A DNA stretch of 64,000 nucleotides from Acestrorhynchus altus (lineage: Eukaryota > Chordata > Actinopteri > Characiformes > Acestrorhynchidae). The DNA lies in NCBI GenBank assembly GCA_034509495.1, contig CM067503.1:14601502-14665501 (forward strand), given 5' to 3'. The notes under the pieces are model-generated. The model was not told the origin of the DNA, made no database searches, and was given only the letters and a program-made list of their open reading frames with translations. Below, one piece after another: positions 59,911 through 64,000 of this stretch. Both the position numbers and the translations under genes were made by a program. Positions within the stretch are counted from its first letter, which is position 1. Each line of letters starts with the position of its first letter.

Positions 59911-60097
59911 CTGGCTGGGCCTAATTTCGAAAGGGGGCCACATGAAAAAAAGGATAAATAGTTTAAAACACAATCATTAAATCACTGTTTCATATATTTT
60001 TAACTTGTTAATCTTCACAAATACTAAAAAGATGTTTTGCAGTGTGTTAAAGATAAGCAACTGATGTACACGAAGGAATAAGTGCTTCTGATGTTTT

Positions 60098-60121
60098 CAG
60101 TTCAGTTCAGTTCAGTTCAGT
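60098..60121. repeat. (GTTCA)n short tandem repeat
   Basis: About five pentanucleotide units. Confidence 0.9.
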
Positions 60122-60599
60122 TTACTTGTTCAGAAAAATCCAGTCTGTCTTGGGCTTGAAGAAGTGCACTGAAACCTGTCTGAATGTCTGAGGTGGCTAT
60201 GAGAAGGACAGCTGAGAGGTGATAATCAGTGACAGAGGACCTGTATCTGGATTTCTCCTGTACATCAGCATGCAGACATTTGTCAGGTACATTGCAGCTC
60301 TCATCCAGATCCAGGGAATCTCAGTGCAAGTACCTCACTTTCTCCAGAGGTTTACTGAGAGAGGACAAAGCTGGTCTTTGCAGCCGCATGTCTGGGTGTG
60401 GAGTTCTGTAAAAAGTGTTTATGGAGTTTTGCCTCCGACTGCTTTGCTCTCTTTGTCTTTTATTTATTTTATTTAATAAATATTTGTATTAATTTAAGCT
60501 CATGTATTTCTCCTTTACTCTCTTTATCTTTTATTGGTTTTATTTAATAATTATTAGTATTAATTTAATACCAGATGTAAACAGTACGTCGAGGTTTAC

Positions 60600-60728
60600 A
60601 AAGTAAAAGCAACACCGTTGTATTGCATGCACAGCATGAATACGGGTTCATTTGTGTTTATGACGGATACGGAGATGCCCAAAGGGCCGTATGTGACCCG
60701 CAGGCCGTAAAATGCCCAGGTCTGGTCT
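60600..60728 (-). mobile_element. hAT-type element terminal remnant
   Basis: On the minus strand 'cagacctgggcattttacgg' followed by 'cctgcgggtcacatacggcc' matches the end of a common fish hAT element. A possible opposite end is 'ctgggcctaatttcgaaagg' at 59917-59936. Boundaries uncertain. Confidence 0.45.
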
Positions 60729-60965
60729 GGGGCTCAGCCGTTTGTACGACACTGCCATCTGGTGGCTTGAATGGGAATCGCGGCCCAGTCTGCACTGGGT
60801 GAACTGTGCGACGACGCCTTTGCTGTAAAATACGTAATAAAACGACTTTTAGATAAAATCTAGAAACAAAATAGATTAAAGATCACATTTCTTTTAATAA
60901 ACTTTGATACTCTTTGATACAAGCTTCAATTTAATTTGTCCAGAATTTAACTGCTACTAAATCTT

Positions 60966-61255
60966 ATGTTTACTAACATATCCATTATCTATGTAAACAA
61001 ATCCATTATCAATGTATTCATATCCATTATCTTTGTAAACAAATCCATGATCAATGTATTCATATCCATTATCTTTGTAAACAAATCCATAATCTATATA
61101 CACAAATCCATTATTTATGTAAACAAATCCATTATCAATGTATTCATATTCATTATCTATGTAAACAAATCAATTATCAATATATTCATGTCATTTATCT
61201 ATGTATTCATGTCCCTTATCTATGTAAACAAATCCATTATCTATGTAAACATTTC
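60966..61255. repeat. 21-bp minisatellite, about 13 copies
   Basis: Units of the form tccattatctatgtaaacaaa alternate with tccattatcaatgtattcata, so a 42-bp higher-order unit is visible in part. As 21 is divisible by 3, a 108-residue Ile/Asn-rich frame stays open across it (60966-61292); it is not a gene. Confidence 0.95.
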
Positions 61256-61708
61256 CCAACGTATATGCACATGTACTGGCTCAGTCAGCTGAAGCATGTG
61301 TCTGAACAATAACTTGATAAAGTTACCATTTATGACCAGAATTTTTTGCTGACTAAACACCACATGTTCATGTGACTTATAGAAGTAAAATATATATTAC
61401 TGATAGTGGTCAGGTATGTGATTTACTGGATTTTATTGTGGTTCTCATTCTATTAGCAAACACACCATAACAACCTCAACAGTTAATGAATTATTAAAAT
61501 CCTCCTACATTGTCTCTGTCCCATTTAACCATAAAGACCTTTACCATATAACAGAAACCATATAACAGCATATTCTTCTCCATCCTGGATAGTGCTACAA
61601 CTAACATGATTAAATAAGAAAGAAAAAGTTATATCTTGCACATATAGTTATAACAGACTGCACCTAATAGCAAAAATAGATGGAGGCAAACGAAATTAAA
61701 AGTTCAAT
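61256..61708. other. Intergenic sequence, no recognised feature
   Basis: AT-rich DNA; nothing recognised. Confidence 0.5.
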
Positions 61709-61711
61709 AGA

Positions 61712-61915
61712 AACATTTATGGCATTTAGCTGATGCTCTTCTCCAGAGCAACTTATAAGGCTGCTCATGTTACAGAAATGGGCCAAAGTAGTGTTAGGAG
61801 TCTTGCCCAAGGACTCTTATTCGTGTAGTGCAGCTTAATTGCCCAGAGTGGGAATTGAACCCCAGTCACCCACGTTGCATTATCTGTTGCACCACACCAA
61901 CCACCAGCCATAATC
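61712..61915 (-). mobile_element. tRNA-derived SINE
   Basis: On the minus strand the head has 'gttggtgtggtgcaacagat' (A box-like) and 'gggttcaattcccact' (B box-like). The tail has 'gttgctctggagaagagcat' and 'cagctaaatgccataaatg', the 3' part of a fish SINE family ('ggcatttagctgatgctctt' on the plus strand). Nearly full length by eye. Confidence 0.75.
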
Positions 61916-62149
61916 TTATTGACTACAAACAAGCCTTAGTGAAAGCCAAATGGTTATATATTTAATCTCTAATAGATAAAAATAAAAACAACCCTAGATT
62001 CCTCTAGAGTGCCGTTAACCAGCAGCCTAAACACAAGCCCTGTTATTCCTGCTGATATTTGTAGCAATGATTTTATGACATTCTTTAATGATAAAATAGA
62101 AATAAATTGACTAACAATTCAAAGTCAGCTCCTCAAAATCTTCCTCATG

Positions 62150-62610
62150 TGCACTGAATTCAACACGATGATTTAAACAGGTTATCTCATCCCTTAGCTT
62201 AGGACACATGGCCAAATCACGTAAATCTGCAATTAAGTCAAATCTAACTATAGGCCAATAGCAAACCTTCCCTTCTTAGCAAAGATCTTAGAAAAAGTAG
62301 AACAGCTCTGCACCTATCTCCACAATAATAACTTACAGAAGCTTTTCCAGGCTGGATTCAGACCTAATCACAGCACCGAAACAGCTTACTTAAAAGTCAC
62401 AAATGACTTGCTTCTCTTCCATGACAGAAATTGCAATGCTAGTGCTGTTGGATCTTAATGCTGCGTTTGACACTATAGACTGGCTAGATGTAGGCATTAA
62501 AGGATCAACCCTTAACTGGTTTAGATCTTCTGTGACTGACCTCCTCCAGTGCTTTAACGTTAATAATAAACACTCTCATCACACCATAGTGAAATATGAT
62601 GTGTTAGAAA
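62150..62610 (+). pseudogene. L2-like LINE reverse-transcriptase fragment
   Basis: Encodes with frameshifts YRPIANLPFLAKILEKVEQL, then NNNLQKLFQAGFRPNHSTET, then AYLKVTNDLLLF, then VLLDLNAAFDTIDWL and GIKGSTLNWFRS. These are RT blocks of an L2/CR1-type element. LDLNAAFDTID carries the first catalytic Asp; the YxDD block is absent. The 3' tail at 62630-62945 fits the same element type after an internal deletion. Confidence 0.85.
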
Positions 62611-62629
62611 GAGTACTGCATCTTGATTG

Positions 62630-62945
62630 AAAACATTTCTCTGTACACAGGCGTTTGTTTTACAGCTCTTTACAGGCAGTCTTTCTGCTCCACACCAGAT
62701 TATCTACGATTACTTATTTCTCTCCCTCTCTCCTCCATGTCCCGAGCTGTCCCTGCTGCCTGGCTGAAGATGGTTTGCCCTTTTGAGCCTTGGTTCATCT
62801 CAAGGTTTCTTCCGCTTAGCCTGAGGGAGTTTATTCTTGCCACTGTTGTCTGCTGACTTGCTCAACTGAGGCTTTCTGTAAAGCTGCTTTGTAACAACTC
62901 CTTTGTTGTAAAAAGAACAAAATAAATAAACTTTGATTGATTGAT
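62630..62945 (+). mobile_element. L2-like LINE 3' end
   Basis: Ends with 'tgtaaagctgctttgtaaca' and 'aataaactttgattgattga', a typical L2-type 3' terminus with degenerate repeats. Upstream are 'catctcaaggtttcttccgc' and 'ctgagggagtttattcttgc', also typical. It is continuous in orientation with the RT fragment at 62150-62610. Confidence 0.8.
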
Positions 62946-64000
62946 GGATATACAAGTCTGTAAATTTTTGTTTCTGTGAAATAAGTTTCCTGGCTTCTGT
63001 CACAATTACAGCATCAGTACTCTATACCACTGTGTTTTTTTTATATGTTTATAAACATATTTTAAAAATCATTGCAAATTAATAAAATAGTTTTCACCAA
63101 AACTTTTAGTGCTTGTGTTAGTATGATATCATTTCTTTATGACATCCACTTTTATATCATGTAATCCAAATTGAAATCATGTTCAAAGTGCCATTTATTT
63201 TCAGTACAGCATGTAAAGATGTAAACTGATGATCTTAATGACACTGGTTTTTACTCTGTCAGTCAGGACACACTCATGAAGCAATATAAAGTTGCTTCCT
63301 TGGGTGGTCTTTAAAGTGGTCTTTCATAGGTTTTGATAAATATACACAATGAATGAAAGGCAGAATATTTTACTGTAGATCACATAAGTTTAGTATTTCT
63401 GATTATTCATTACTTTATTTATAACTTTAAATATTTTTGTTTTTATTAATCTGTTCTGTGAAACAGAACATTCATAATAATACTTTATCACAGCACTAAG
63501 CTTGATACATAAATTAGTTTGTATCTCTACTCAATGTAGTATCATTGAGGTATGTGTGATTTGTTAGTGGTGATTGCTCAGGAATCCGTTATCAAATTTA
63601 CACTCGTTTGCTTATGTGAGGTTGATCCCAGTTGTGTATTAATCATACGCACAATGCATGCTTGGAACTTGGGTACAGTAGTGTGCAGTGTGTAGTATGC
63701 AGTTGGAACACAGCCCTAAGCTGTGTCCAAAACTATGCCCTGATCACTATATAGTATAGACTACTTTGAAACTCTAAAACTTGTAGGACAGAGTTAATTC
63801 AGGACCAGGATTGAGATCCTCTGAATTAAAATTTACATGCTGTTCTATAAACTGAAGTTCTTATTCATGTCAAAACCATAGCAGATATACAATGAAGAGT
63901 GAGGCCTTGAATGGGTGCTGAAGGCACTTTAATTGTAATAAAACAACACAAAACATATAAAATACTGATTATGTACTGATAAAAAAAAGAACAGTGAGAG
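62946..64000. other. Right end of window, no recognised feature
   Basis: AT-rich DNA with no exon or repeat family that I recognise. Confidence 0.5.

Overview
This is vertebrate nuclear DNA, almost certainly from a ray-finned (teleost) fish. The evidence is two multi-exon host genes with canonical GT-AG introns, CpG-island promoters, long AT-rich introns and intergenic DNA, many dinucleotide and tetranucleotide microsatellites, and a dense population of Tc1-type transposons, tRNA-derived SINEs and CR1/L2/Rex-type LINE remnants typical of teleosts. I cannot name the species; an otophysan (catfish, characin or cyprinid relative) is a weak inference from the repeat types.

Both recognised host genes lie on the minus strand. 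pxdc1 (PX domain-containing protein 1) occupies 1867-17844 in five coding exons, with its CpG-island promoter at about 17540-18290. prpf4b (PRP4 pre-mRNA splicing kinase, PRP4K) occupies 44270-56574 in fifteen coding exons, with a CpG-rich promoter and intron 1 start at about 56000-56770. Splicing the exons as read gives complete open frames of 234 and 1015 residues. Both genes map to human 6p25, so the window keeps a known neighbourhood, apparently with different relative orientation.

The 26 kb between the genes (18.3-44.2 kb) holds no convincing coding exon. It contains a nearly complete but broken Tc1 element at 29145-30628 with long terminal inverted repeats, several older Tc1 remnants, SINEs, a LINE 3' end at 34450-35240, microsatellites and a cluster of small inverted-repeat elements near 41.1-41.9 kb. 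The right flank (56.8-64 kb) holds LINE endonuclease and reverse-transcriptase fragments, a 21-bp minisatellite and one unexplained candidate exon at 59066-59281.

The two genes are not known to act together: PXDC1 is a predicted phosphoinositide-binding protein and PRP4K is a nuclear spliceosome kinase. The more unusual structures are repeat-derived: a duplicated minisatellite block in prpf4b intron 1, two GC-rich tandem arrays just inside that intron, nested transposon insertions, a perfect 30-bp palindrome inside the Tc1 element, and a tandemly expanded 21-bp unit inside another Tc1 remnant. I found no evidence of a new biological system.
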